DNA from: Isoalcanivorax pacificus W11-5
GTDB taxonomy: Bacteria; Pseudomonadota; Gammaproteobacteria; Pseudomonadales; Alcanivoracaceae
NCBI RefSeq assembly: GCF_000299335.2
Contig: NZ_CP004387.1
Coordinates: 1,736,001-1,800,000, forward strand
Direction of reading: 5' to 3'
Length of the DNA: 64,000 nucleotides
Shown: positions 21,928-31,171 of the stretch, piece after piece
Layout of the letters: each line of letters opens with the position of its first letter
Numbering within the stretch: the first letter of the stretch is position 1
Position numbers and translations under genes: made by a program
The notes under the pieces: model-generated
Seen by the model: only the letters and a program-made list of their open reading frames with translations
The model's database searches: none
Told to the model about the DNA's origin: nothing

Positions 21928-24180
21928 CTAGCGCATAATGACATCGGTCCAGGAGTTCACCACCCGGTCGCCGCTGCGCAGGTCCGCGGTCATGACGGCC
22001 CGCTGCGCCATATCCAGTACCAGTAACCGCTGATTGTCGAGGTCCGCGATCAGGGCCACGGGGTCCACGAGCCCGGGTCCGGCGCCGCCTGTGTTGATCT
22101 CTTCCGAATTGCCGGACACCACACTGACCTGCCCGGTGTCCAGGTCCACCTGCTGGATGTTCCCCGACGGGCAGGTAATGAAGGCACGGTGGCGGGTTTC
22201 ATCCAGCGCCATCCCGAAACAGCCAAACAGGGCAAACGCCGGCCCGCCGATCAGGTCGCCGGTATCCGGGTCCTCACCGGACAAGGTCTGCCGTTCGCCG
22301 GTCGTCAGGTTCAGCGACAGCAGGAAGCCGTCATTACTGCCAGCCAGCATGAACAGGGTGTTGCCGTCCGCGCCGAGGGCGAGGCTGGCGCCAAGCTCGA
22401 TGCCGCGAACGGGCAGGTCGTCAAGCAGCAGGGTCCGTTCGCCGGTGGCCAGCTGGATGGCGATGATCCGCTGGCCGCCTGCGTCCGCCAACAGCACGCG
22501 GTGGTTAGCGGCATCCAGCACCATGGACACCGGGTTGAACAACGCCGGCCCGGCCGCCTCCGGCCCTGACACACTGCTCAGCAGCAATGTCTGCGGATCC
22601 ATGGCCATCAGGCGTGGCGCCTGGGCGATATCGTCCACAAACAGCAGCCGGTTTGCCGTCGGGTCCAGTGTGAGCAGAGCCGGCTCGCGCAGGCCTGACG
22701 ATGCGCCACCGAGCATCACTGTCCTGTCACCGGTTTGCAGGTCCACCGAGACCAGCGCGTTGGCGGTTTTGTCTGCGACCACCAATGTTTCGCCGAGACG
22801 TGCCATGGCTCGGGGTTCTTCAAAGCGCGGCCCGGCACCGATGGCGTTACTGGGCAACAGGCGCCGCTCGCCGCTGCCCAGGTCCACCATCAGGGGCACT
22901 TCCAGCTCGTCGTCCACTACCACAGCGCGATGGCTGTCCAGAAAGCGTGCTGCGCGCAGGCGGAGCAATGCCGGCCCTTCACCGATCATTTCTGCCTCCA
23001 GCAAACCGGACACCACTTGCCGGTCACCGGTTTCCCGATCCACCGTGAGCAGCCTTTGCGCGCTGGAGTCGGCGATCAGAAAACGGTGGGTCTCGCTGTC
23101 AAAGTCGAGCGACAGGGCGTTGAACATTGCCGGGCCTGTACCGATGTTTTCGCCACTGGAAGAGAGGACGGTGCGATTGCCGTTGGTCAGATCAATGGAA
23201 AGCAGGCGTCGCGAAGGGCCGCTGGCACTCCGGTTGTCGACCGCAAAGAGGCGATTGGCGCCAGCATCCAGATACAGGGATTCCACCACCTCCAGCCCAG
23301 GCCCGCTTCCCCGGCCGGAGCCGGAGATCAGCGTGCGGTTTTCAGTGCCGAGATCCACGGCAAGGACGCGCATGCTGCCGTTGAATCCGTCAATGACCAG
23401 CAGGCGGTTATTGGCCGGGTCCAGAATGGCCGAGCGCAACAAATCGAACGCCGGCCCCGAGCCGGGGGTGTTGTTCGGGTTGTAGAACACACTGCGCTCA
23501 CCCGTGTTGGGGTTTATTTCCATGACCCGGCGCTCGAGGCTCGCGCCGGATATGAGCAGTACCCGGCTCTCCGGGCCGTGCAGGCCAGGATACCGGGGCA
23601 GGACCATTTCCGGCCCGCTGCCAAAGGGCTCGGTGTTGAGCAACTTGTCCACTGGCCGGCTGCTGGTCACCACGGTGCGCTGGCCGGTTTCCAGATCAAA
23701 GGTGTATACGGCGCGCAGCGTTCCGTCGGACACGAAGGCCCGGTTGTTGGCCTTGTCGAGCACCAGCCCGCCGTCTCCCACACTGCGCAGGGCGGGAAAG
23801 GCGCGTACCTGGACCGTCACCACATCGGCTTCGGCGGCACGCTGACCGCTGTCGTCCAGGGTTTCTACCACCAGCCGGTTTTCACCCACCGTCAGTGGCA
23901 GGCTCACCGACCAGGTGGCGAAGCCGTCGTCGCTGTGCGCGGCCACATCGTTGACGCGTATCGCAGCAATGCCGTCACCTTGCGGGTCGCTGGCGGAGCC
24001 GGACACGGTAATGACGGGTTCATCGTAGAGGGAATTGTCCGGCGGGAAGTGAATCCGTGCCGTGGGAGGCGCCGGAGGCGGAGCGCCTGCGCCACCGCCG
24101 CCACCCCCGCAACCGGCCAACAGGGTCAACAGAGCCAGTACCGACCATCCACGTGCCTTTGTCCCCGAGCGCATTGCCAT
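21928..24180 (-). CDS. repetitive beta-propeller-like lipoprotein
   Basis: A 750-residue protein with lipobox LLAGC followed by a Gly/Pro/Ala linker, an Ig-like segment (about residues 40-130, TVSGSASDPQGDGIAAIRVN) and then roughly eleven repeats. Each repeat has G-x-GP, a P or L-rich turn, D-x-x-x-x-R-x-L-V-x-D and V-D-L-x-T-G-x-R-T, as in NHL or YVTN-like propeller blades. It should be a surface or periplasmic lipoprotein built of one very large or two smaller propellers. No catalytic site is visible; binding or adhesion is possible but unproven. It is monocistronic and convergent with mlaA. Confidence 0.7.
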   Translation of the reverse strand: MAMRSGTKARGWSVLALLTLLAGCGGGGGGAGAPPPAPPTARIHFPPDNSLYDEPVITVSGSASDPQGDGIAAIRVNDVAAHSDDGFATWSVSLPLTVGENRLVVETLDDSGQRAAEADVVTVQVRAFPALRSVGDGGLVLDKANNRAFVSDGTLRAVYTFDLETGQRTVVTSSRPVDKLLNTEPFGSGPEMVLPRYPGLHGPESRVLLISGASLERRVMEINPNTGERSVFYNPNNTPGSGPAFDLLRSAILDPANNRLLVIDGFNGSMRVLAVDLGTENRTLISGSGRGSGPGLEVVESLYLDAGANRLFAVDNRSASGPSRRLLSIDLTNGNRTVLSSSGENIGTGPAMFNALSLDFDSETHRFLIADSSAQRLLTVDRETGDRQVVSGLLEAEMIGEGPALLRLRAARFLDSHRAVVVDDELEVPLMVDLGSGERRLLPSNAIGAGPRFEEPRAMARLGETLVVADKTANALVSVDLQTGDRTVMLGGASSGLREPALLTLDPTANRLLFVDDIAQAPRLMAMDPQTLLLSSVSGPEAAGPALFNPVSMVLDAANHRVLLADAGGQRIIAIQLATGERTLLLDDLPVRGIELGASLALGADGNTLFMLAGSNDGFLLSLNLTTGERQTLSGEDPDTGDLIGGPAFALFGCFGMALDETRHRAFITCPSGNIQQVDLDTGQVSVVSGNSEEINTGGAGPGLVDPVALIADLDNQRLLVLDMAQRAVMTADLRSGDRVVNSWTDVIMR

Positions 24181-24384
24181 TTCCTCTACCCATGATTGAA
24201 TGGCGAGACCGTAAACATCTGCGGGGAGAACGGGTACCCGACAGATGTCGGGATAGGCAACAGAACGTGAAGCTGTACCGCAGTAGAGGCCACGGCAGGC
24301 GCGCGCCTGGATGTTTGCCGTCAGGCGGGCTGTTTCGGCGGCGTTTCGAACTGGGTGCTGAAGTGAAGCCGGTGCAGCGGGGAA

Positions 24385-24822
24385 TCAGCCACTGGCGCTG
24401 TGGCGGGCGCGGATGAACACGCTGTGCGGCACATACAGCAGGTCGGCCACTTTCCGGATCACGAATTCCTCGCGCGGATGCGTCTGCCCGTCCGCATGGG
24501 CAATGGCCCACATGTCCTCGATCAGTGCCGCGCGTTGTTCTGCTGACCAGTGATCCCGCAGCGGCCGGGTGAACTGAAAATAGTCGGTGGCGCCTTCGGC
24601 CTCTTCGCGGGCCTCGTCCAGCAGCGACCGGACGGCGTCATCATCCAGTTGCCAGCGTGTCTGCAGGCCGTCCATCAGCGTGGCCAGTTCCTGCGTGTCC
24701 AGGTCGCCGTCAGCGCGGGCCACTTCGTACAGCAGCGCCGCCGCAGCGCGGCGCAGGTCAACAGGCTCCGCGTCGGCACGGCCGGCGCGGCCAAACAGAT
24801 TATCCAGCAGGGGTTTGAGCAT
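24385..24822 (-). CDS. TerB-fold (DUF533-like / COG4103) protein
   Basis: A 145-residue all-helical protein with the two TerB-like helix pairs: AAALLYEVARADGDLDTQE near residue 30 and ALIEDMWAIAHADGQTHPRE near residue 100, each with the acidic ADG-D/E turn that binds metal in TerB. The fold is shared by many proteins unrelated to tellurite resistance and there are no ter genes nearby. It follows tal on the same strand, separated by about 55 bases. Confidence 0.7.
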   Translation of the reverse strand: MLKPLLDNLFGRAGRADAEPVDLRRAAAALLYEVARADGDLDTQELATLMDGLQTRWQLDDDAVRSLLDEAREEAEGATDYFQFTRPLRDHWSAEQRAALIEDMWAIAHADGQTHPREEFVIRKVADLLYVPHSVFIRARHSASG

Positions 24823-24876
24823 GCGGGGTTCCTGTTGCGCATATCACAGCCATGGACCGTGCGAAACGCGAGGGGT

Positions 24877-25824
24877 TCAGTCGCTGGCCTGCAACAGGGC
24901 TTCCAGGGCTTCCTGGTCGCGGGCGAAACGGCGGATGCCGTCGGCGAGCAGTTCGCAGGCCATCGGGTTGTCGTTCAGCGCCCAGCGGAAGGTGGCTTCG
25001 TCCATCGGGATCTGCTCCGGCAGCAGGGTGATGTCGGCCGGGTCGAGATGACGGGTGAGCGGGCCGGTGTCCTGCTCCAGCCCCTCCAGCAGCGCCGGGC
25101 TGATGGTCAGGCGATCGCAGCCGGCCAGGGCTTCGATCTGGCCCTGATTGCGGAAGCTGGCGCCCATCACGATAGTGTCCAGCCCCAGGCCCTTGAGGGT
25201 ATGGAAAATGGTGCGCACCGAAATCACGCCGGGGTCCTGTTCGGCGGTATCCACCTGCATGCCGCGTTTCACATACCAATCGTAAATGCGGCCCACGAAC
25301 GGCGAGATCAGCGTGGCGCAGCGCTGCGCGGCGGCCAGCGCCTGCTCCAGCGAGAACACCAGCGTCAGATTGCAGCGGATGCCTTCCTGTTCGAGGATTT
25401 CCGCCGCGCGGATGCCTTCCCAGGTGGCAGCGATCTTGATCAGCACGCGGTCGGTGTCCACACCGAGTTCGCGGTACAACGCCATCAGGCCACGGGCGCG
25501 TTCCACCGTGGCGCGGGTGTCGAAGGACAGGCGCGCGTCGACTTCGGTGGAAACCAGGCCGGGAATCAGTTCGAGGATGGTCTGGCCGGTCAGTGTGGCG
25601 AAGGCGTCACAGCGCAGGGCGAGGTCCTCTGTCGGGCCGATCTGCCGGGCCAGGTGACGGGCATCGGCCAGCAATGCGCTCTGTGTGTCCTGTTTCGCCA
25701 CGGACAGCAGCAACGACGGGTTGGTGGTGGCATCCACCGGGGTCAGGGCCCGGATCGCGGCAAGCTCGCCGGTGTCTGCGACCAGGGTGCTCCATGCTGC
25801 CAATTGTGCGCGCTTGCTTGCCAT
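24877..25824 (-). CDS. tal: transaldolase
   Basis: A 315-residue class I aldolase of the pentose phosphate pathway, transferring dihydroxyacetone from sedoheptulose 7-phosphate to glyceraldehyde 3-phosphate. The DATTNPS motif (Asp31) and the Schiff-base lysine in RVLIKIAATWEG (Lys130) are present, and the length matches TalB. It probably follows dusA in a minus-strand transcription unit, with a 65-base gap. Confidence 0.95.
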   Translation of the reverse strand: MASKRAQLAAWSTLVADTGELAAIRALTPVDATTNPSLLLSVAKQDTQSALLADARHLARQIGPTEDLALRCDAFATLTGQTILELIPGLVSTEVDARLSFDTRATVERARGLMALYRELGVDTDRVLIKIAATWEGIRAAEILEQEGIRCNLTLVFSLEQALAAAQRCATLISPFVGRIYDWYVKRGMQVDTAEQDPGVISVRTIFHTLKGLGLDTIVMGASFRNQGQIEALAGCDRLTISPALLEGLEQDTGPLTRHLDPADITLLPEQIPMDEATFRWALNDNPMACELLADGIRRFARDQEALEALLQASD

Positions 25825-25889
25825 GTCATTCCGCCTGCCGAAGTCAGTGTCAGCGGCGCAGTGTAGCGGCGCCGGATTACAAGACTGCG

Positions 25890-26867
25890 TTAACGCGGGA
25901 CCTGCTGCAAGGCTTCCAGCAATACTGCCGGTGTGGCATCAGGTAGGTGCGCGCGGGTGCTCAGATGGCGGCGGAAAGCGCGTGCGCCGGGCACGCTCTG
26001 GAACAGGTTGAGCACATGGCGCAATACATGCTTGGGGTGCACACCCTCCGCATAGCGGCGTTCCAGGTAGGGCATGAAGGCTTCCACCAGCGCGTGGCGG
26101 TCGGTGAAGGGCGCCGGGCTGTTGAACAGCACCGGGTCGGCCTCGGCCAGGAACCAGGGGTTCTGATACGCCTCGCGGCCGATCATCACACCATCGACCT
26201 GATGCAGGTGTTCGGCCACCTGTTCCATATTGCGGATGCCACCGTTGAGGATGATTTCGCAGTCGGGGAAATCCTGTTTCACCGCGTAGGCGCGCTCATA
26301 GATCAGCGGCGGTATCTCGCGGTTTTCTTTCGGGCTGAGGCCACTGAGGATCGCCTTGCGCGCATGAATGGTGAAGCTGTGGCAGCCTGCCGCGCGCACT
26401 GTGTCGATAAAGGTGTGCAGAAAGGCGTACTCGTCCTGGTCATCAATGCCGATGCGGCTCTTGACCGTGACCGGCACGGACACGGCTGCCTGCATCGCAG
26501 CCACGCATTCCGCCACCAGCACCGGCTCGGCCATCAGGCAGGCGCCGAAGCGGCCGGACTGTACCCGGTCGGACGGGCAGCCGACATTCAGGTTGATTTC
26601 GTCGTAACCGTAATCAGCACCGATGCGCGCCGCTTCCGCCAGCTGCGCCGGCTCGCTGCCGCCGAGTTGCAGTGCCACCGGGTGTTCCGTGTCGTCATAA
26701 CCGAGCAGGTAATCGCGCGCGCCGTGGAGCACCGCGTGGGCGGTGACCATTTCTGTATACAGCAACGTGTGACGGCTGATCATGCGCGCGAGGTAGCGAT
26801 AGTCGCGCGTGGTCCAGTCCATCATGGGGGCTATGGAGAGGGTTCTGTCGAGCGTTGCGGTATCCAC
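25890..26867 (-). CDS. dusA: tRNA-dihydrouridine(20/20a) synthase DusA
   Basis: A flavoenzyme of about 325 residues reducing U20 and U20a in tRNA D-loops with NADPH. Motifs: SIAPMMDWTTRDYR at the N-terminus, LQLGGSEP, INLNVGCPSDRVQ with the catalytic Cys, and IILNGGIRNMEQ. The start is uncertain: GTG 26867 gives the usual family length, whereas a TTG at 26936 would overlap the kinase stop and add 23 unlikely residues. It lies just downstream of the two-component genes and may be read through from them. Confidence 0.92.
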   Translation of the reverse strand: MDTATLDRTLSIAPMMDWTTRDYRYLARMISRHTLLYTEMVTAHAVLHGARDYLLGYDDTEHPVALQLGGSEPAQLAEAARIGADYGYDEINLNVGCPSDRVQSGRFGACLMAEPVLVAECVAAMQAAVSVPVTVKSRIGIDDQDEYAFLHTFIDTVRAAGCHSFTIHARKAILSGLSPKENREIPPLIYERAYAVKQDFPDCEIILNGGIRNMEQVAEHLHQVDGVMIGREAYQNPWFLAEADPVLFNSPAPFTDRHALVEAFMPYLERRYAEGVHPKHVLRHVLNLFQSVPGARAFRRHLSTRAHLPDATPAVLLEALQQVPR

Positions 26868-26932
26868 GGAGTGACGGGTCTGCTGGCTGCCGGGGCAGGC
26901 ATTGTGCCGTGTCCGGGGCGCCAGTGCACCCG

Positions 26933-28363
26933 TCAACGCCGTGGCGAGCGCGGCAACACCACGACTACGGCAAGCCCGCCCAGGGGGCTGTCAGTGAAGC
27001 AGATATGGCCCTGGTGGATATCCACCACGCGCGCCACGATGGACAGCCCCAGCCCGGCGCCGTCGCTGTTGTCCTGACGGAAGAAGCGTTCGGTCAGGTG
27101 TTGCCGGGCGGCGGCGGGGACGCCGGGGCCGCTGTCGAGCAGGCGCAGGGTCACCTGTTCCGCGTCCGACTCCAGTTGCAGCAATATCTGGCCTTGTGGG
27201 GGGGTGTACTGAACGGCATTGGTGACCAGATTCTGGAGCAGGGTGCCGAGGCTGGCGGCATCGGCGGTGAGATGACAGTCGGCCTGTGGCGCCACGTCCA
27301 GGCTGATGTCCTGCTGCCGGGCCAGTGCCAGGGGGGCCAGTTCGGCCAATTCCTCGCGCGCAAACGCGGCCAGGTCCAGGCGTGTCATGTTCAGGCGTGC
27401 GGCGGCGGGTTCCAGCCGCGCCAGGGTCAGCAATTGAGTGACTACGCGGGTGGCGCGGTCGATCGCACCGCGCAGTTGACGCAGGGCATCATCCCGGTCG
27501 CCCGGATCGTCGGCTTCCAGCGCGTTCTGTACATGAATGCGCAACACGGCCAGTGGCGTGCGCAGTTCATGGGTGGCGTCGTTGAGAAAGCGTTTTTCCC
27601 GTTCCAGCAGTTCATTGACTTGCAGCAACAGGCGGTTGAGTGCAGCGGCCACGGGTTCAAGTTCGCGCGGCAGTGGCGCCAGCAGAAGCGGGCTCAGGCT
27701 GTCCGGGTCACGGTGCCGCAGTAGCTGGACCATGCGCGCCAGCGGTCGCAGCCCCCAGCCGATCGCCAGCCACACCATTAGCGCCAGCAGCGGCAGGCCA
27801 ACCAGATCGGGGAGCATGTTGCGGCGCGCGATCTTGCCGACCAGTTCGCCGCGCACGTCTTCGCGTTCGCCGACCAGAATCCACAGGTTGTCCGGTTCGT
27901 CCGGCAACAGAAACAGGCGCCAGCCATGAGCATCACTGAGAGTGGCGTTATGGAAGCCGGCCAGGTCTTCGGCTGGCGCGGTGGTCTGGTCGACGCCGCG
28001 CACCGCGCGGGCAAGGCTGGCGAGTGTATCCGGTGGGGCGCTGGCGGAGCGCAGCAGTTCACGACCGTCGGCGTCAAACAGCACGAAGCTGATCTTGTTT
28101 TCGTAACGATGGCCTATATGACCTGAGCGTTCGGGATGGGGCGTGGCCCGTTGCATGGCATCGCGGATGGCGGCCAGTGTGGCCGGTGGCGTATCGGCAC
28201 CGACCATGCCTTCCAGCAGGCGTGCGCTACGGGCCAGCTGGGCATCGAACAGTTCCTCGATTTCATGGCGGGCATCGACGTAGCCTTTCAGTGAAATCAG
28301 TGTCAGGCCGACGGCCAATACGCCGAGCACCAGGGCGACTGTACGGGTGCGGATGGCATCCAT
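26933..28363 (-). CDS. sensor histidine kinase (QseC/PmrB-like)
   Basis: A 476-residue membrane kinase: transmembrane helix 1 at about 8-26, a periplasmic sensor region of about 155 residues, helix 2 at about 186-206, HAMP-like linker, HisKA with NDATHELRTPL (phospho-His265), and a catalytic domain with NLVTNAVQYTPP and the G boxes LLDSGPGVP and GAGLGLSIVARV. The start shares one base with the stop of the response regulator gene (TGATG). The signal is unknown. It closes the unit that begins with the hemolysin-family gene. Confidence 0.9.
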   Translation of the reverse strand: MDAIRTRTVALVLGVLAVGLTLISLKGYVDARHEIEELFDAQLARSARLLEGMVGADTPPATLAAIRDAMQRATPHPERSGHIGHRYENKISFVLFDADGRELLRSASAPPDTLASLARAVRGVDQTTAPAEDLAGFHNATLSDAHGWRLFLLPDEPDNLWILVGEREDVRGELVGKIARRNMLPDLVGLPLLALMVWLAIGWGLRPLARMVQLLRHRDPDSLSPLLLAPLPRELEPVAAALNRLLLQVNELLEREKRFLNDATHELRTPLAVLRIHVQNALEADDPGDRDDALRQLRGAIDRATRVVTQLLTLARLEPAAARLNMTRLDLAAFAREELAELAPLALARQQDISLDVAPQADCHLTADAASLGTLLQNLVTNAVQYTPPQGQILLQLESDAEQVTLRLLDSGPGVPAAARQHLTERFFRQDNSDGAGLGLSIVARVVDIHQGHICFTDSPLGGLAVVVVLPRSPRR

Positions 28364-29022
28364 CAGGGTTTGTCCACCGTATAGCCGACGCCGCGCACGG
28401 TGCGGATCAGGCCTGGAAACAACTTGCGGCGCAGATGATGTACATGCACTTCCAGCGCATTGCTTTCCACGGTCTCATCCCAGCCATACAGCACCTGTTC
28501 GAGTTTGTCCCGGGTCATGACCCGGCCCGGGCGCGCCAGCAGTTCGTGCAGTAACAGGTATTCCTTGCGTTGCAGCGTCACGGCCTCACCTTCATAGCGC
28601 ACATGCTGGGTGGCGGGGTCGAGCTGGATGCCACGGTATTCGATCAGCGGTTCCGGGCGCTGGGCGCTGCGTCGCAATAGCGCGCGCAGCCGGGCCTTGA
28701 GTTCCGCCACATCGAAGGGCTTGGTCAGGTAATCATCGGCGCCGCTGTCGAGACCGAGGATACGGTCGCTGGTGGTATGCCGTGCAGTGAGTACCAGCAC
28801 CGGGACTGGATCGGCGCTGGCACGCAGTTGCCTGAGGACGGCAAGGCCATCCAGTTTCGGCAGGCCGAGATCAAGGATGGCGACGTCAAAACTTTCATGT
28901 TGCAGGGCGTGCAGGGCACTGGCGCCATCCTGGAGCCAGTCTACGGTATAGCCCTCGGGTTTCAGGGCGACGCGAATGCCCTGCGCCAGGGCGATGTCGT
29001 CTTCCACCAGCAGAACGCGCAT
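28363..29022 (-). CDS. OmpR/PhoB-family response regulator (QseB/PmrA-like)
   Basis: A 219-residue regulator: receiver domain with acidic pocket EDD (7-9), phospho-acceptor Asp51 in ILDLGLPKLDG and a conserved Lys in LTKPFDVAEL, then a winged-helix DNA-binding domain with LQRKEYLLLHELLA and RRKLFPGLIRTVRGVGYTV. GGAGGTGCC immediately before ATG 29022 fixes the start; a longer reading would add ten residues. It follows the TPR gene by about 50 bases and is coupled to the kinase gene. Confidence 0.92.
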   Translation of the reverse strand: MRVLLVEDDIALAQGIRVALKPEGYTVDWLQDGASALHALQHESFDVAILDLGLPKLDGLAVLRQLRASADPVPVLVLTARHTTSDRILGLDSGADDYLTKPFDVAELKARLRALLRRSAQRPEPLIEYRGIQLDPATQHVRYEGEAVTLQRKEYLLLHELLARPGRVMTRDKLEQVLYGWDETVESNALEVHVHHLRRKLFPGLIRTVRGVGYTVDKP

Positions 29023-29071
29023 GGCACCTCCGGTTGCCGTGTACTGCCACATTCAAGCCTGTGGCCAGTGT

Positions 29072-29710
29072 TTAATCCAGCTTTTCCTGCACACTGGCCA
29101 GCAGTGTTCTGGCCTCTTCGCGGCGACCCTGGTCGGCCACGGTGCGCCCGGCGCGCTCCGGAGCAGCCAGCGCCTTTTCAAGCGCGCCGGCGGCCTCGCG
29201 GTAACGGTGCTGGCGTTGCAGGAAATCACCGTAGAAATAGTTCGGATCGATGCCGTCGGGATTGAGCATCAGGGCCTGCTGCAGCATCTGTTCGGCTTTT
29301 TCATCGTCACCGAAGCCGACCGGCCAGCCGGGTACCTGATAGTAAAGGCTGCCCAGGCTGGTGTAGGCGGAGCCGTCCAGTGCACCGGGGTTGATCTCCA
29401 GGGCACGCTCAAGCTCGCGGCGCGCGTCCTTGACCAACCCCAGGGCGCCGAGGCCGCCTTTGGCTCCGGCCCAGGTGCTCAGGATGATGCCGTGCCAGAT
29501 GCGCAACTCGGCGGAGCCCGGCTCGGCCTGGACGGCCGTACTGGCCTGGGCAGCCAGCTTTTCGAATGCCTCGGCCCGTTGTCTGGCGGGCACCTGATAA
29601 TTGATTTCGGCCCAGCGCTGCTGGAGCGTGGAAAGCGTGGTGTCGTCGGCCAGCGACGTGAGCGGCAGCAGCGTGAACAGGCAGAGTGTCAGCAGGCGTG
29701 AAAGGGTCAT
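29072..29710 (-). CDS. periplasmic TPR-repeat protein
   Basis: A 212-residue protein with a signal peptide (residues 1-21, LLTLCLFTLLPLTSLA-D) and a TPR-like helical body: ELERALEINPGALDGSAYTS, AEQMLQQALMLNPDG and YREAAGALEKALAAPER. A GLGALGLVKDARRE stretch suggests a specific subfamily common near efflux or lipid genes, but I cannot name it. It is 11 bases from the SDR gene and ahead of the response regulator gene, so it is part of the same operon and could be a partner for an exported product or for the sensor kinase. Confidence 0.7.
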   Translation of the reverse strand: MTLSRLLTLCLFTLLPLTSLADDTTLSTLQQRWAEINYQVPARQRAEAFEKLAAQASTAVQAEPGSAELRIWHGIILSTWAGAKGGLGALGLVKDARRELERALEINPGALDGSAYTSLGSLYYQVPGWPVGFGDDEKAEQMLQQALMLNPDGIDPNYFYGDFLQRQHRYREAAGALEKALAAPERAGRTVADQGRREEARTLLASVQEKLD

Positions 29711-29721
29711 GGCACAGCTCC

Positions 29722-30513
29722 TCAGGAATCGTGACGGGCGTAACGCTGGATGATCGGCAACTGCTTGTGCAGCGACTGGCTGACCAGTTGTGGGAACAGG
29801 CTGTTGATGCGCACAAACAGTTTTTCTGGCCAGCCGATGTAGAGCTCATCGCGCTCACGCTGGATCGCGGTGAGAATGCGCCGGGCAACCTGGTGCGGGG
29901 CGTCCATGGCCACGCGCAACTGTTCGTTCATGGCCACGACACTGCGGCCATTCATGCCGGTGCGCGTGGCACGTGGCGCAACATAAAGCACTCGTACGCC
30001 ACTGTCGGCCAACTCGCGGCGCAGGGCTTCGGAAAAGCCGCGCAGTGCGAATTTGCTGGCACAGTAGGCGGCGAAACCGGGATAGCCGATGGAGCCGAAC
30101 GTGGAGCCGACATTGACTACCAGTGCGTTGTCGTTCTCCTGCAGTTGCGGCAATAGTCGGTGGGTCAATTGCAGTGCGGCCGTGACGTTGAGGTTCATCA
30201 TCTCGGCGATGGCATCTTCATCCTGTTGCGCCAGCAGGCGAAACTGGTTGATACCGGCGGCATTGATCAGGCAGTTAAAGCCGACGAAGCGGCTGGCCGC
30301 GTCGGCCACGTCGCGCCGGCCACTGGCCTGGGTCAGGTCTGCGCGAACCAGTTGCACCTGGCCGGGGAAGCGCTGCGTCAGCGGTTCGAGTTTTTCCGTC
30401 TGGCGGGCTACCAGCAGCAGGTGTGCGCCTGCACTGGCCAGTTGATCGGCCAGTGCGAAGCCGATGCCGCCACTGGCGCCGGTCAGCAAGGCATGACATT
30501 GATGCAGTTCCAT
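29722..30513 (-). CDS. short-chain dehydrogenase/reductase
   Basis: A 263-residue classical SDR. The cofactor-binding motif is TGASGGIG (11-18), NAAG follows near 84-87, and the catalytic residues are Asn109, Ser137 (NVGSTFGS), Tyr150 and Lys154 (YCASK). The C-terminal extension with LYIGWPEKLFVRINSLFPQ is typical of SDRs acting on lipid-like or membrane-associated substrates. Ten bases separate it from the upstream heme-oxygenase-fold gene. A ketone or alcohol intermediate made by the operon is the likely substrate. Confidence 0.85.
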   Translation of the reverse strand: MELHQCHALLTGASGGIGFALADQLASAGAHLLLVARQTEKLEPLTQRFPGQVQLVRADLTQASGRRDVADAASRFVGFNCLINAAGINQFRLLAQQDEDAIAEMMNLNVTAALQLTHRLLPQLQENDNALVVNVGSTFGSIGYPGFAAYCASKFALRGFSEALRRELADSGVRVLYVAPRATRTGMNGRSVVAMNEQLRVAMDAPHQVARRILTAIQRERDELYIGWPEKLFVRINSLFPQLVSQSLHKQLPIIQRYARHDS

Positions 30514-30523
30514 GGGCGTGTCC

Positions 30524-31171
30524 TCAGGTCAGGCTGCGGAAGAGATCGCCGTACAGGCGGTACACCACGCGGGCGGTGTGCACGACGGCTGCGCGATCCC
30601 CATCGTGATCGAGGCGGTTCATCAGGGTCTTGAAAAACTCGACGTGCTCCAGATCAAGGCTGCCGTGGGACAGCAGGTAACTGAACGCCTTGCGTGGCAG
30701 GCCGAGGCTGCTTTCCAGCGTGCCGGCGGCCTCGGTGGCCAGTGCGGTACTGGTGCCCTCAAGCACATGTACCATGCCGAAAAAACTGACCGGGTTGTGC
30801 CGGGCAATACGGTCATAGACATAGGCAACCATTAATTCCGTTGGCAATGACGGTGCGCTGTGGCGCACGGCGTCGGCGTCGGCGCCGCAGGCACGCAGAT
30901 CATTGAGCACCCATTCCTGGTGGCCATATTCCTCTTCGATATATTCCGCGATGGCCTCGCGCAGCCATTCCAGCCGCTCGGGCAGGCGGGCACCACAGGC
31001 CATGAGCAGTGGCACCGTGTGCTTGACGTGGTGATAAGCCTGGCCGAGAAACGCGACATACTGATCGCGGCTGGCGCGGCCTTGCATGGCGAGCCCGATG
31101 ATTGGTGCGCTCAGAAGATCATCCCGGGCACGGGCGGTCTGCGTCTGCAAAGTATCGAAGAATGTCGTCAT
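30524..31171 (-). CDS. heme-oxygenase-fold (HDO / TenA-PqqC-like) metalloenzyme
   Basis: A 215-residue all-helical protein of the iron-containing redox enzyme family. Candidate metal ligands are Glu79-81 and His84 in EYIEEEYGHQEW, Glu138 in HVLEGTS and the H-x3-D-x2-H pattern His169, Asp173 and His176 in HGSLDLEHVEFF, all matching the ligand spacing of heme-oxygenase-like diiron oxidases (CADD- and UndA-like). Such enzymes decarboxylate, cleave or N-oxygenate small acids and amines. It overlaps the ligase gene by four bases. The reaction here is unknown. Confidence 0.78.
   Translation of the reverse strand: MTTFFDTLQTQTARARDDLLSAPIIGLAMQGRASRDQYVAFLGQAYHHVKHTVPLLMACGARLPERLEWLREAIAEYIEEEYGHQEWVLNDLRACGADADAVRHSAPSLPTELMVAYVYDRIARHNPVSFFGMVHVLEGTSTALATEAAGTLESSLGLPRKAFSYLLSHGSLDLEHVEFFKTLMNRLDHDGDRAAVVHTARVVYRLYGDLFRSLT

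Noticed and set aside
24385-24822. Tellurite resistance
   Set aside because: Only a TerB-like fold is visible; no other ter genes, and the fold is widespread.
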